64,000 bases of DNA from Nisaea denitrificans DSM 18348 (GTDB lineage Bacteria > Pseudomonadota > Alphaproteobacteria > Thalassobaculales > Thalassobaculaceae): NCBI RefSeq assembly GCF_000426505.1, contig NZ_AUFM01000011.1:1550001-1614000 (forward strand), written 5' to 3'. The translations under genes and the position numbers were made by a program. The notes under the pieces are model-generated. The model saw only the letters and a program-made list of their open reading frames with translations. It did no database searches and was not told the origin of the DNA. This document shows positions 44,875 through 53,765 of the stretch, piece by piece. Every line of letters begins with the position of its first letter. The stretch's first letter is position 1.

Positions 44875-45759
44875 CTAGTTTTGCAGGGACAGGCTGTCTT
44901 GAACGATCGCTCTGCTTTTTGAAGAATTGTATCGCTTGCACCATTGCCCCGGCGGCAAGCCGGTTGAGCGCCGGAAACAACGGCTGAAATGGGCCTGATC
45001 GGCAAATCCGGTATCGTGCGCCACCTGGGAGAGATGAGCCCCGTCACTGAGCAGGCGCTGTGCATGCTGTATCCGGGTTTCCATCACCCACTGATGCGGC
45101 GGCTGCCCCGCCGTCTCCCTGAAACATTTCGAGAATTGAGAGCGCGACATGCCAGCCACCGCGGCAAGCTCCTCAATGCTCAGCCGTCGGTCGAGACTTT
45201 CCATCACATGGTCCAGGACATCGTCGAACCAGGCCGGCGCGGCGTCATGCCTACGACTTTGGGCATTGAGATGGAAAATCTCGTGGATCACGCCGGATGC
45301 CAGCGCCTCTCCATATCCGGCCGGCCGCCGGGATTTCCGGCATTCATCCGCCAGAAGTCCGGAGAGCTGCTGCAACTCGATGCTGGCAGAGAGGAAAGCC
45401 GCCGACTGCATATCCGCGGATTTTCCGACGATCCGGAAAAGCTGCTCTTGCTCGATATGGATATCGATATGTTCGAGGTAGCCTGCCGTAAGGATCTTGC
45501 TGCAAACGGGCAGCCCCGCCGGAATATAACAGGCGCCGCAGACAGTTCCTGATTCCGCACCGCCATGCTCAAGAGCCACGGTCGCGCCGTCAAAAAACAC
45601 GACGAAGCGGGGGTCTGGGGAGATGTACTCTCCGGTAGCGCCGGACTTCGCCTCGACCTGCCAGTGATCGATGACCATGTGCTCGAACTGCAAGTAATTG
45701 ACGTCATGGACCGGAACGATGCTCCTGACGGAGGATTTCATGCGCGGCCGATATGACAT
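44875..45759 (-). CDS. AraC-family regulator, PchR-like
   Basis: 294 residues: N-terminal sensor domain, then two helix-turn-helix motifs in the last 100 residues (SIEELAAVAGMSRSQFSKCF and VAHDTGFADQAHFSRCFRRS). Regulators of this kind switch on a siderophore receptor when the siderophore is taken up. Start at MSYRPRMKSS with AGGA upstream. A Fur-like box lies about 25 bases upstream. 62 bases separate its end from the receptor start. Confidence 0.88.
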   Translation of the reverse strand: MSYRPRMKSSVRSIVPVHDVNYLQFEHMVIDHWQVEAKSGATGEYISPDPRFVVFFDGATVALEHGGAESGTVCGACYIPAGLPVCSKILTAGYLEHIDIHIEQEQLFRIVGKSADMQSAAFLSASIELQQLSGLLADECRKSRRPAGYGEALASGVIHEIFHLNAQSRRHDAAPAWFDDVLDHVMESLDRRLSIEELAAVAGMSRSQFSKCFRETAGQPPHQWVMETRIQHAQRLLSDGAHLSQVAHDTGFADQAHFSRCFRRSTGLPPGQWCKRYNSSKSRAIVQDSLSLQN

Positions 45760-45781
45760 TTCACATCCTGCGGGTGAAAAT

Positions 45782-45800
45782 AAGAATGATTCGCATTTAT
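45782..45800. promoter_or_regulatory. Fur-box-like site
   Basis: Positions 45782-45800 match the 19-bp Fur consensus (GATAATGATAATCATTATC) at 11 of 19 positions by my count, with the AATGAT and CATT half-site cores preserved. Placed upstream of the AraC regulator gene, which fits iron control. Confidence 0.5.
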
Positions 45801-45966
45801 TAACTCGTGTGAAGATACTTATGACAGACCAACTGTCAATGAATCCGAGGCGTGCGCACTACAATAATATGCACAGCAAAACGGGTACCCGAGCGCGGGA
45901 GGGAATGGATCGAGCGCAATTACTTTCCGGCGCGGTCCAATCTTTCACTCGCGCCAACAATAAAAG

Positions 45967-47379
45967 CTAGAACAGGGAGAAATATTCCCGCTCTTCCCAT
46001 TCGGAGACCGTCTGGGCGTAGCGATCCCACTCCGCCTGTTTGATGTGGCTGTAATAGTCCACATATGCGTCGCCGAGCGTTTTCCGGAAAAAGCCGCTCT
46101 GCCGAAACAGGGCAATCGCATGCTCCAGGCTTGATGGCAGTTTGTCCGCATCGCTGTCGTAAGGCCGCTCGACCGGCGCCGGTGCTTCAAGTCCGCGCTC
46201 GATCCCGTCAAGACCTGCAAGGATCTGTGATGCCATATAGAGATAGGGGTTCGCCGTCGGCTCGCCTACCCGGTTCTCGATCCGGCTGGCCTTGTCCCCC
46301 GGCTTCGCAAGAGCGCGGATCATGGCGCCCTTGTTATCCCGGCCCCACTGCACCCGGTCCGGCGCCAGGGTGAAGGGGCGATAGCGCTTGTAGCCATTCA
46401 CCGTCGGCGTCGACAACAAGCAACTCTCGGCCGCGTGTTCCAGCAGACCCGCAACCCAGTTTCCGCAAAGTGTGGACAGCGCCTCACCTTCTTCAGGCAT
46501 GAAGAGGTTCTCGGCACTCTTGAGATCTACCAAAGACTGGTGCAAGTGCCAGCCGCTGGCCATCGCATCCTTGAATTTTGGCCGGCACATGAAAGTCGCG
46601 TGCAGGCCGGCACGGCGACAGACCTGTTTCACCATGGAGCGGAACAGGATCATGTTGTCCGCATGTTCCATGGCGGGCGCCGGATGGAACGTTACCTCGC
46701 ACTGGCTCGGCCCGAATTCCGCCTCGAAGGATCGCACGGGCAAGCCGAGCGCCACCGCATTGCGCCGAACCAGATCGAACACCTCTTCCAGCCGGTCGTA
46801 ACGGTCCTCGGTCAGATACTGATAGCCATGGGAGAGCAACTCGGTCTCCGGCGCCGCTTCCGGCTGGCCGGTATCCCCGTGACCGAGCTTCGGGTCGGTT
46901 ACTTTCAGGACATGGAACTCGACCTCGAGACCCGTGATCAGGTCGTAGCCCTGCGCGTTCAGCCGTTCGACCGCACTGCGTAGAATGCCGCGTGAGCAGA
47001 CCTCAAGCGGCGCACCGTCGGTATCCGTAAGATCCGCCTGCATCCAGCCGGAATCTGGCGACCAGGGCAGCACCTTGAAGGTCGCCGGGTCCGGACGCAT
47101 CAACACATCCGCAGCGCCAGTCAACCGCCCGGCGCCAAACCCGGCATCCTCCTGCCAGACCGGAAACACGGTGCGGTGCGAGGTGTCTTTCAGCAGCAGG
47201 GTGGATGTCATGGCGACGCCAGACCGGAAGGCGCTCTCCAGGTCAGCCGCCATCACGGTCTTGCCGCGCAAGATTCCATGCTGGTCGGCAAAGGAAATGC
47301 GGACGACCTCCAGCCCCTCTTCCGCTACCCGCGCCAGAACGGCGTCAATGGCGGCCTGATCTACATTCAAGTCACTCAC
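45967..47379 (-). CDS. Glutamine synthetase-like gamma-glutamyl ligase
   Basis: 470 residues. Core motifs of the superfamily: LEVEFHVL, FGPSQCEVTF, GWHLHQSL, TVNGYKRYR and RIENRVGEPTANPYLYMA. The N-terminal part resembles PuuA-like gamma-glutamyl-amine ligases more than ammonia-using GlnA. The GTG start overlaps the Rieske gene stop by 4 bases (GTGA), so the two are coupled. In known pathways (putrescine, isopropylamine, aniline) glutamylation of an amine precedes or accompanies its oxidation. The amine here is unknown. Confidence 0.88.
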   Translation of the reverse strand: MSDLNVDQAAIDAVLARVAEEGLEVVRISFADQHGILRGKTVMAADLESAFRSGVAMTSTLLLKDTSHRTVFPVWQEDAGFGAGRLTGAADVLMRPDPATFKVLPWSPDSGWMQADLTDTDGAPLEVCSRGILRSAVERLNAQGYDLITGLEVEFHVLKVTDPKLGHGDTGQPEAAPETELLSHGYQYLTEDRYDRLEEVFDLVRRNAVALGLPVRSFEAEFGPSQCEVTFHPAPAMEHADNMILFRSMVKQVCRRAGLHATFMCRPKFKDAMASGWHLHQSLVDLKSAENLFMPEEGEALSTLCGNWVAGLLEHAAESCLLSTPTVNGYKRYRPFTLAPDRVQWGRDNKGAMIRALAKPGDKASRIENRVGEPTANPYLYMASQILAGLDGIERGLEAPAPVERPYDSDADKLPSSLEHAIALFRQSGFFRKTLGDAYVDYYSHIKQAEWDRYAQTVSEWEEREYFSLF

Positions 47380-48695
47380 GAGAGTGCCGCGTCCCAAGTG
47401 CAAGACGCCCGCCGGCCGGCATCGCGATCGGTCCAGACGGATTCCCATTCCTCGGTCGGCCCGATGGCATCGATGGAGATCGGCCCCTGGATGTCCTTCG
47501 CCGTGGCCTCGTCGATCACCAGAGGCAGGTCACCCTCACCCAGCTTGACGCTCTTGATCGCGGCGCGCAGCATGCGCCGGTAGCGGACGATGGCTGCGTC
47601 GGAAGAGGCCAGATGTTCACGGGTACGGTCCTGAACCGCGCCCATGGACTCCACCGCCCACTGGTCATGCACATTGATGTCCAGCCCCATGCCCGTATAG
47701 GTCAGGGTCTTCTGCTCTTCCGGGTCGTAGCCATACTCGTTCGACTTGTTGCGAAGCGGCGCATAGTCCGGCAGCCGGTGCTCTTTCAGGCGCTGCTCCC
47801 GCATCTTTTCCTTGTCGACCGGTGCGCCGAAGCTGGTGAACATCGAGTACCAGTAGCAATGGGTATCATCCACTGGCACATGCCACTGGGTGATGGTCAT
47901 CTCGTTCGACATCGGAATGGTGATGGCGCAGGGGAAAACCTGATTGGTCACCCGGACATGGCGCTGACCGTTGCCGAGATCGCGCAGTGCGATGATCCGC
48001 AACCCGTAATCGGTCTCCTCGACCTTCAGCTCCGGATTGTCGAATTCCCGCAGCACCTTGGTCATCGGCATGTCGCTCTGGGCGGCCTTGTCACGGAACT
48101 GCTTGCCGTAGCCATCCGCCGGGTCCTCGTCCTGCAGGAAACGATGCAGGAAGGAAGCATGCGCCGGGTCGATACCGATCTCCAGCGCCTGCAGCCAGTT
48201 GCACTCCCAGAGGCCCTTGAAGGCGAAAACATGAGTGTCGGGCGCGCGGAAACAGTCGAGAGCCGGAAAGGCCGGCGGCTCGCCCGGCCCCATATAGGTC
48301 CAGATCACACCGTTCTTCTCGACCGCCGGATAGCTGGAAATCTTGATCCGCTCATGCATCCGCGAGCCGTCTGGCTCCGCCGGCTGCTCAGTGCATTGCC
48401 CGGTTTGGTCGAAATGCCAGCCATGGAAGGAGCAACGGATGCCGCCGCCCTCAAGCCGCCCGTAGCAGAGATCGACCCCGCGATGTGGGCAGAACCGGCT
48501 CATCAGGCCGAGCGTGTTGTCTTCCCGGCGGAACAGCACGAGATCCTCACCCATCAGCCGGACCGGGGCGACCGGGCGCGGGCCGCCAAGCTCGACCGCG
48601 AGTGCTGCCGGCATCCAGTAATGCCGCAGCAATTGTCCCGCCGGCTGATCGGCACCGACCAGCGTGATCTCGTCGTTCTTTTCCTGGCTCATCAT
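47376..48695 (-). CDS. Rieske non-heme iron oxygenase, large subunit
   Basis: 439 residues. Rieske [2Fe-2S] ligands Cys69, His71, Cys88 and His91 (CPHRG, CSFHGW). Mononuclear iron: Asp176 bridge, His179 and His184 in GIDPAHASFLH. Size and layout fit the phthalate-dioxygenase/N- and O-demethylase group, which needs no small subunit; none is encoded nearby. Receives electrons from the adjacent ferredoxin. Possible reactions are N-demethylation or ring hydroxylation. First ATG of a double ATG, GAGGAG upstream. Confidence 0.9.
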   Translation of the reverse strand: MMSQEKNDEITLVGADQPAGQLLRHYWMPAALAVELGGPRPVAPVRLMGEDLVLFRREDNTLGLMSRFCPHRGVDLCYGRLEGGGIRCSFHGWHFDQTGQCTEQPAEPDGSRMHERIKISSYPAVEKNGVIWTYMGPGEPPAFPALDCFRAPDTHVFAFKGLWECNWLQALEIGIDPAHASFLHRFLQDEDPADGYGKQFRDKAAQSDMPMTKVLREFDNPELKVEETDYGLRIIALRDLGNGQRHVRVTNQVFPCAITIPMSNEMTITQWHVPVDDTHCYWYSMFTSFGAPVDKEKMREQRLKEHRLPDYAPLRNKSNEYGYDPEEQKTLTYTGMGLDINVHDQWAVESMGAVQDRTREHLASSDAAIVRYRRMLRAAIKSVKLGEGDLPLVIDEATAKDIQGPISIDAIGPTEEWESVWTDRDAGRRASCTWDAALS

Positions 48696-48752
48696 GGCTG
48701 GGAACTCCTCCGCGTCTAAGCGCTTCGACCTGGTATTGCGATATTGATTTCC

Positions 48753-49085
48753 TCAGTACTGACGATCCGGGATCTGAACCTTGATCCCGTCCATTTCAGC
48801 CGTGAGTTTGATCTGGCAAGAAAGACGGCTGGTCGGGCGCACTTCGGCAGCCGCATCCTCCAGCATCACTGTCTCTTCCTCTTCGGCTTCGGGCAAAAGA
48901 CTGGAGACCGCATCGTCGAAATAGACATGGCAGGTCGCGCACATGCAGCTTCCGCCGCACTCAGCCTCGATCCCCTCGACGTCATTAAAAACAGCAGCCT
49001 GCATGACGGACTCGCCCGTCTCCGCCTCAACCGCTTCGACAGACCCATCCGGCCGCACGAAATGAACGGTGATCTTGCTTCCCAC
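48753..49085 (-). CDS. Adrenodoxin-type [2Fe-2S] ferredoxin
   Basis: 110 residues. Cluster ligands Cys43, Cys49, Cys52 and Cys90 with C-x5-C-x2-C-x37-C spacing; Cys47 is extra. Acidic surface stretch PEAEEEETVMLEDA suits docking to a redox partner. It probably feeds the Rieske oxygenase 57 bases downstream. No ferredoxin reductase is nearby, so one must be shared. Confidence 0.92.
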   Translation of the reverse strand: MGSKITVHFVRPDGSVEAVEAETGESVMQAAVFNDVEGIEAECGGSCMCATCHVYFDDAVSSLLPEAEEEETVMLEDAAAEVRPTSRLSCQIKLTAEMDGIKVQIPDRQY

Positions 49086-49138
49086 TGCATGCCTCTCCTG
49101 CCAGTTCCCGCCTAGGATCGGTCGAGGCTGACATATAG

Positions 49139-49180
49139 ATTTGACCGATTATCGAACATTCGGTCTATTATTGATCAAAT
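49139..49180. promoter_or_regulatory. Nested inverted repeats, candidate IclR operator
   Basis: ATTTGA (49139-49144) mirrors TCAAAT (49175-49180), and inside it GACCGA (49143-49148) mirrors TCGGTC (49160-49165); an 8-bp palindrome TTGATCAA lies at 49171-49178. All are in the gap between the divergent ferredoxin and IclR genes. Confidence 0.5.
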
Positions 49181-49228
49181 TCAAAAATACACCGCAAACC
49201 GAGGATGCGGTCAAGACCCGGGAGCCCC

Positions 49229-49984
49229 ATGATCGCCGACAAGGATATCTCGCTCACCTTCATGAAGGGCATGGAAGTGCTTGAAGCGTTCGAGCATGCC
49301 GCAACCCCTCTCACGATCCCCGAGCTCTCCCGCTCAACCGGCATCAATCGCTCCGTGACGCGACGACTGGTCCTGACACTGGTCCAGCTCGGCTACCTCC
49401 TGGAAACAAACCGTGCCTATACACCAAGCCCGCGCGTACTCCGGCTGGCCAGCGGCTATTTAAAGGAGCGGCAATTCGGGCGCACCGTACAGCCGGTGAT
49501 GGCCGCCTATTCAAAGCGCCTCGGCGATGCGATCTCGCTCGCAGTCAGGGACGGGGCGGACGCGATCTATGTTGCCTATTCACCCGGCGATCCGGCGCTG
49601 ATCACCTCTGGCTTCAACATCGGCTCGAGACTCCCCCTGACCGCGACTGCGATTGGCCGCGTGCTGCTGGCGTTCAGCGACCCTGCCGAAATTGAAGGCA
49701 TCCTCGCAGAGCCGTCCGCCGCCTTCACGACAACAACCAAAACAGACCCGAACGATATTCGCACAGACCTTGCTGCGGTTCGCGCACGCGGGTTCGCCCA
49801 TGTCACGGGGGAATATGAGCCCGGCGTCTCCTCCATCGCGGTCCCGGTCCTGGGGCCGGACACCATGGCAAAAGCCGCTCTCGGCATCGTTGGACCAGCT
49901 GCACGCTTCGAGAAGAAGGAGATTTGCGCCGGGAAAGCCGCACTGCTCTCGGAATGCGCGGAAACACTTGGAAGTTTCGTTTAA
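49229..49984 (+). CDS. IclR-family transcriptional regulator
   Basis: 251 residues: winged helix at about 15-75 (TIPELSRSTGINRSVTRRLV) and an effector-binding domain (about 90-245; LPLTATAIGRVLLAF is typical). Close in type to PcaR/PobR-like regulators of aromatic catabolism. Start MIADKDISL with GGGAG upstream; an ATG at 49205 is possible. Divergent from the ferredoxin-Rieske-ligase operon, which it most likely controls. Confidence 0.9.
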   Translation: MIADKDISLTFMKGMEVLEAFEHAATPLTIPELSRSTGINRSVTRRLVLTLVQLGYLLETNRAYTPSPRVLRLASGYLKERQFGRTVQPVMAAYSKRLGDAISLAVRDGADAIYVAYSPGDPALITSGFNIGSRLPLTATAIGRVLLAFSDPAEIEGILAEPSAAFTTTTKTDPNDIRTDLAAVRARGFAHVTGEYEPGVSSIAVPVLGPDTMAKAALGIVGPAARFEKKEICAGKAALLSECAETLGSFV

Positions 49985-50665
49985 GGACACTTGCAAACAG
50001 CATGGGATGCCAATGCGTAGACACGGCGAGCCGGAGACGAATCTCCGGCCCGCCGCCCTGAGCCGATCCCAAACGGCCGCAGGAAAATAAATCAGACACC
50101 CCGACGAGCGCTGTTGCTGAAAAGAGCCCGTTCTATGTCGCAATTTTTAGATGTGTATTCCGAAACTGCTGCAAACCATACATCAGTACTCGATCGCATC
50201 GCAAGGGTTTACAAAGAGATCGAGGCGACAGCCATTGACCAGCTTCGTCAGCATTCTTTTTTTCGGCTGGAAACCTGATTTATGACAGAATTTTAGTGTG
50301 AATATTAAGACTTCAGGAAACACGTGAGACGATTGAGCTTAAAAAAACAACGCTCGAAAGAACCAGAAAAATTAAACCCTAGATTATTTTATAGTTAAAA
50401 AATCAAGTCGCCACCGCTAGAACCCTGAAAGTCGATTGGATTGCAGCCTTAATGAGAAGCGGGTTAGCTGAGAAACGCGGCGCGGCTAAATACCCCACAA
50501 CTCGATTCGGACAGGAACATCAGGAAACCAGCGTTCTACAAAGCGTCATGAATTGGCAGTGAATAAGACCTGTTTGCAGTCAGAATCTGTCACACCACAG
50601 TCAGCACGCAACGTCCAAGATGACGCACTTCCCAACGCCTTGGTAAAAGGCTCAATTCTGTAGCC
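49985..50665. other. 680-base gap without a convincing gene
   Basis: Composition falls sharply, especially at 50270-50410 with runs of A and T. The only notable reading frame is a 47-codon one (50135-50278, plus) without a good ribosome binding site. It may be a remnant of lost genes. No RNA gene or clear terminator was seen. Confidence 0.5.
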
Positions 50666-51439
50666 TCAATAATCTTCCCGCAGTGTCGAGAGCCCGATGC
50701 CAGTGGCTTCGAAGCCACCATCGACCGCAAGGTATTGACCGTTGATATAACTCGCCTTGTCGCTTGAGAGGAAAAAGATCGCTTCGGCCAATTCCGTCTC
50801 CAGGCCATAACGGTTCATCGGGATGTTGGCGTGATAATCCGCCCGAATTTCCGGTGTATGGACTTTCAGGGCCATCGCCGTGTCCACCGGGCCGGGGCAA
50901 ACCGCATTAACCCGGATACCTACATTACCGAGCTCGGCCGCCTGCTGCTTGGTCAGATGCAATACCCCTGCCTTGCTGGTGCCATAGGCAACGCGGAGCG
51001 TGCTTGCGCGAAAGCCGGAGATGGAGGCGATGTTAACCACAGCCCCGCCACCATTTTTCAACATCACCGGCGCGACGGCGTTGGTGCAGAGAAACGGCCC
51101 GTTGAGATTGGTCGCCATGATCTCGGACCATTCCTCGAAACTGGTCTCCAGTACCGGCTTGAAATTCGCAATCCCGGCATTGTTGACCAGCGCATCGATG
51201 CGCCCGAATGCGGCCTCGGTCTCCTCGACCGCCCGGCGTACCTGATCCGGATCCGAGACATCGGCAAAAATCGGCATTGCGCCATTGCGGTGACCGATAT
51301 CTTCCATCGCCTGTGTCAGCGTCTCCCTGTCCCGGTCCAGCAGCGCCACGCGCCAGCCCTCGTCCAGAAACTTGAGTGCCGCTGCCAGGCCGATACCGCG
51401 CGCGGCCCCCGTAATGATGGCAACCTTTGAATCTGTCAT
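50666..51439 (-). CDS. Short-chain dehydrogenase/reductase
   Basis: 257 residues, classical SDR: TGAARGIG, NNAG, catalytic Ser in IASISG and YGTSK, and C-terminal AVDGGFEATG. Asp in LLDRD after the second strand points to NAD over NADP. Glucose/ribitol-type substrate range; the exact one is unknown. It could serve the oxidation clusters nearby but is unlinked by operon. Confidence 0.88.
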   Translation of the reverse strand: MTDSKVAIITGAARGIGLAAALKFLDEGWRVALLDRDRETLTQAMEDIGHRNGAMPIFADVSDPDQVRRAVEETEAAFGRIDALVNNAGIANFKPVLETSFEEWSEIMATNLNGPFLCTNAVAPVMLKNGGGAVVNIASISGFRASTLRVAYGTSKAGVLHLTKQQAAELGNVGIRVNAVCPGPVDTAMALKVHTPEIRADYHANIPMNRYGLETELAEAIFFLSSDKASYINGQYLAVDGGFEATGIGLSTLREDY

Positions 51440-51581
51440 TTCCTACCCCGTTTTTCGATACTGACGCCTCTTCCTTCTGCGTCTTCAGACTTGCTTGTGC
51501 CGGACGTTAGAAGATTGCGGCCCGGACAAAAAGAGATGACCGGCACCCACCATCATTATGCGCAGGCGCCAGTCCGGCGGA

Positions 51582-52514
51582 TCAGGTCTCTTCCACCCCG
51601 CTTCCGATCAGCGCCATGTTGAACGGCGTGGTCTGGTAGATCTGGTTGATCCAGTTGGCGAAAAGCAGATGTGCATGACTGCGCCAATGGTTCTTTGGTG
51701 CCTGCTCCGGGTCGTTGTCCGGGAAATAATCGTGGGGCAGCGCCGTATCGAGACCACGCTCACGGTCACGGAAATACTCGTCGCTGAGCGAGTCGGAATC
51801 ATACTCGATGTGATTAAACATGAAGAGCGTGTGTCTGGCCTTGTCCTCAAGCAGGCACGGTCCCTTCTCGGCGGAGTCCATCAAGGTCGTGATGCCAGAA
51901 TCCTCTGGAATATCGGCTGAGCGGATCTCGGTCCAGCGGGACACCGGTATAGAGAAATCGTCTGAGAAGCCACGCAGGTAAGGCGATGCCGGCGCCATGT
52001 TGCGATGCCGGTAAACGCCGAACGCCTTCTGCGGAAGCGCGTGTTTCGGAACCCCGTGAAAGTGATAGAGCGCGGCCTGCGCAGCCCAGCAGATCATAAA
52101 ACTCGAATGCACATGGGTCCTTGTCCAATCGAAAATCCGGCTGAGCTCCGGCCAATAGGACACGTCCTCATATTCCATCTTCTCGACGGGAGCCCCGGTG
52201 ATCACAAGCCCGTCGAACTTCTCGTCCTGCACGTCCTCCCATGGCTGATAGAAGGAAATCATGTGCTCCGCGGAGGCGTTACGCGATACATGATCCGTCA
52301 TCTTGATCAGGGACAGCTCAACCTGCAGCGGTCCGGCGCCGAGCAGACGGGCTATCTGGGTTTCCGTACGGATCTTGTCCGGCATCAGATTCAACAAGCC
52401 GATCTTGAGAGGCCGCACATCCTGGCGGATGGCATCCGCCTCGCGCATGACCATGACGCCCTCGGCTTCAAGCGCAGCGAAGGCGGGAAGATCGTTCGGA
52501 ATCTTGATCGGCAT
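51582..52514 (-). CDS. metAA: Homoserine O-acetyltransferase (MetA fold)
   Basis: First step of methionine synthesis. 310 residues. Nucleophile Cys142 in [12 protein letters not shown], with His235 and Glu237 in NHIEYD. Residue 111 is Glu (TGAPVEK); in characterised MetA enzymes Glu111 gives acetyl-CoA use and Gly111 gives succinyl-CoA use, so acetyl is predicted despite the MetA name. The mRNA leader holds a structured element and a hairpin that covers the ribosome binding site (GAGGA, 7 bases before ATG), suggesting feedback control of translation. Confidence 0.93.
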   Translation of the reverse strand: MPIKIPNDLPAFAALEAEGVMVMREADAIRQDVRPLKIGLLNLMPDKIRTETQIARLLGAGPLQVELSLIKMTDHVSRNASAEHMISFYQPWEDVQDEKFDGLVITGAPVEKMEYEDVSYWPELSRIFDWTRTHVHSSFMICWAAQAALYHFHGVPKHALPQKAFGVYRHRNMAPASPYLRGFSDDFSIPVSRWTEIRSADIPEDSGITTLMDSAEKGPCLLEDKARHTLFMFNHIEYDSDSLSDEYFRDRERGLDTALPHDYFPDNDPEQAPKNHWRSHAHLLFANWINQIYQTTPFNMALIGSGVEET

Positions 52515-52519
52515 TTAAA

Positions 52520-52667
52520 CGTCCTCTGCTGTTTCGGCGCATCGAGCAGAGCAGACGTTATGGCGAGACCCGATTAGTTGCCGGTTCGGCCACATCTTCC
52601 AGAAGCGGAGCGCCACCTTGCCCGGAGAGCAGGTTGGCGTTGAGCGTCGGCTCAACTCTTGATGCAG
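52520..52667 (-). promoter_or_regulatory. Riboswitch-like metA leader (possible S-box-superfamily SAM sensor)
   Basis: On the minus strand: a closing stem CTGCATC (52661-52667) with GATGTGG (52590-52596); inside it ATCAAGAG, a perfect 7-bp hairpin at 52639-52656, and a second imperfect hairpin between GCCAACC and GGTGGC. ATCAAGAG beside the first stem and the GxCAACC/GGTG pair recall the SAM-I/SAM-IV core, though not exactly. Downstream, 52520-52557 folds into a stem (CGTC and CTCTGCT with AGCAGAG and GACG) that traps the GAGGA ribosome binding site. The class is uncertain. Confidence 0.5.
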
Positions 52668-52672
52668 ACTGA

Positions 52673-52701
52673 TATTTAATCGAAGCGGACATGTTTTGCA
52701 A
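52673..52701 (-). promoter_or_regulatory. Candidate metA promoter
   Basis: TTGCAA (52696-52701), a 17-base spacer and TAAATA (52673-52678) on the minus strand. Transcription would start about where the leader's closing stem begins. Confidence 0.5.
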
Positions 52702-52742
52702 TTCCGTCGCGGAAATCCGGTCAAAAGCATGTTGCGGGGAAA

Positions 52743-53690
52743 TCACCCTTGCAGCCGTTCCATCCGGACCTGATCCAGTAGCCGCTCCACATCCTCCTTG
52801 TGGCAGAGATCGGTTCCGGGTGTCAGAAGCGCTGCCGAGCCGGCCGCAATGGCGTATCTGAACGCCGCCTCCGGCACATCGCCCGACACCAGCCGCCAGA
52901 CCATCGCGGCAAGGAAGCTGTCCCCTGCGCCCACGGCACTGACGGCTTTGACCGGCACCGCATCCGCGCGCACCCGAAGATCGCGGGTCACCAGGAACGC
53001 ACCCTCCTCTCCGAGGGTCAGCAAGAGGATTTCCGCCCGGCCATCCTGGACCAGTCCTGTGGCAGCCTCTTCCCAGTCCGCGCGGCACTCAAGCGGCGCA
53101 CCGGTCAGATCGCGCAATTCCTGCAGATTGGGCTTGGCCATATGGATGCCATGGCGCAGCGCGGCACCCAGGGCTGGCCCCGAACTGTCGACAACAAGCC
53201 GGACATCCCGTTCGGCAAGCTTTTCGGCCAGCTGTGCATAAAGATCGTCCGGCGCTCCCGGCGGCAGGCTGCCACTCGCGACGACATAGTGCTGCGGCGT
53301 GGCGTGAGCGGCGACGGTGTCTATGCAGGCCTGCCAATCCCCCTGCACAAGAGCTTCGCCGGGGAGAACGAAGCGGTATTGCGCACCGCTGCTCGCCTCC
53401 GTTACGGAAAAGCTCTCCCGCGTTTCGGCGGCAACGTCGATGGCCAAACTGTCGACGCCCTGCTCTTGCAGTATATCGCGGAGCTGCTGCCCGAGTGCGC
53501 CCCCTGCCGGATAGATCGCGCGGCAGGCAACGCCGAAACGCTCGATCACACGGGCGACATTGATGCCGCCGCCCCCGGAATCGCGGCTGGCATCCCGGCA
53601 TCGGAGTTTATTGGTTGGAACCACATGATCTGTCACAGCCGAAACGTCGACTGCGGGATTCATGGTCAGAGTGAGTATACCGCCCGTCAC
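52743..53690 (-). CDS. PfkB-type phosphofructokinase/1-phosphofructokinase family kinase
   Basis: 315 residues. Ribokinase fold: LTMNPAVDVSAVTD at the start, GGGGINVARVI (substrate loop), and the C-terminal catalytic VGAGDSFLAAMV with the base Asp. Like E. coli PfkB, FruK and LacC. Phosphorylates fructose-6-P, fructose-1-P or tagatose-6-P; the sequence does not decide. No PTS genes are nearby. A remnant of a second, different pfkB start is found at 56881-56961. Confidence 0.87.
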   Translation of the reverse strand: MTGGILTLTMNPAVDVSAVTDHVVPTNKLRCRDASRDSGGGGINVARVIERFGVACRAIYPAGGALGQQLRDILQEQGVDSLAIDVAAETRESFSVTEASSGAQYRFVLPGEALVQGDWQACIDTVAAHATPQHYVVASGSLPPGAPDDLYAQLAEKLAERDVRLVVDSSGPALGAALRHGIHMAKPNLQELRDLTGAPLECRADWEEAATGLVQDGRAEILLLTLGEEGAFLVTRDLRVRADAVPVKAVSAVGAGDSFLAAMVWRLVSGDVPEAAFRYAIAAGSAALLTPGTDLCHKEDVERLLDQVRMERLQG

Positions 53691-53765
53691 GAAAATGCCC
53701 CCGGCCCGATCAAGTACGAACTTTACTCCGGCAGCATAGCGCGAGTTCCGGCATGCCGTTCGAAT

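Noticed and set aside
47205-48719. 504-codon plus-strand frame opposite the Rieske gene
   Set aside because: Shadow frame; the Rieske motifs on the minus strand are unambiguous.
50135-50278. 47-codon open frame in the gap
   Set aside because: Weak ribosome binding site and no recognisable family; kept only as a remark.
51582-52514. Calling this MetA a homoserine O-succinyltransferase
   Set aside because: Residue 111 is Glu, the acetyl-type determinant.
52590-52667. SAM-II riboswitch, the usual alphaproteobacterial metA type
   Set aside because: The compact SAM-II pseudoknot sequence is not present; the folds seen resemble the S-box superfamily instead.
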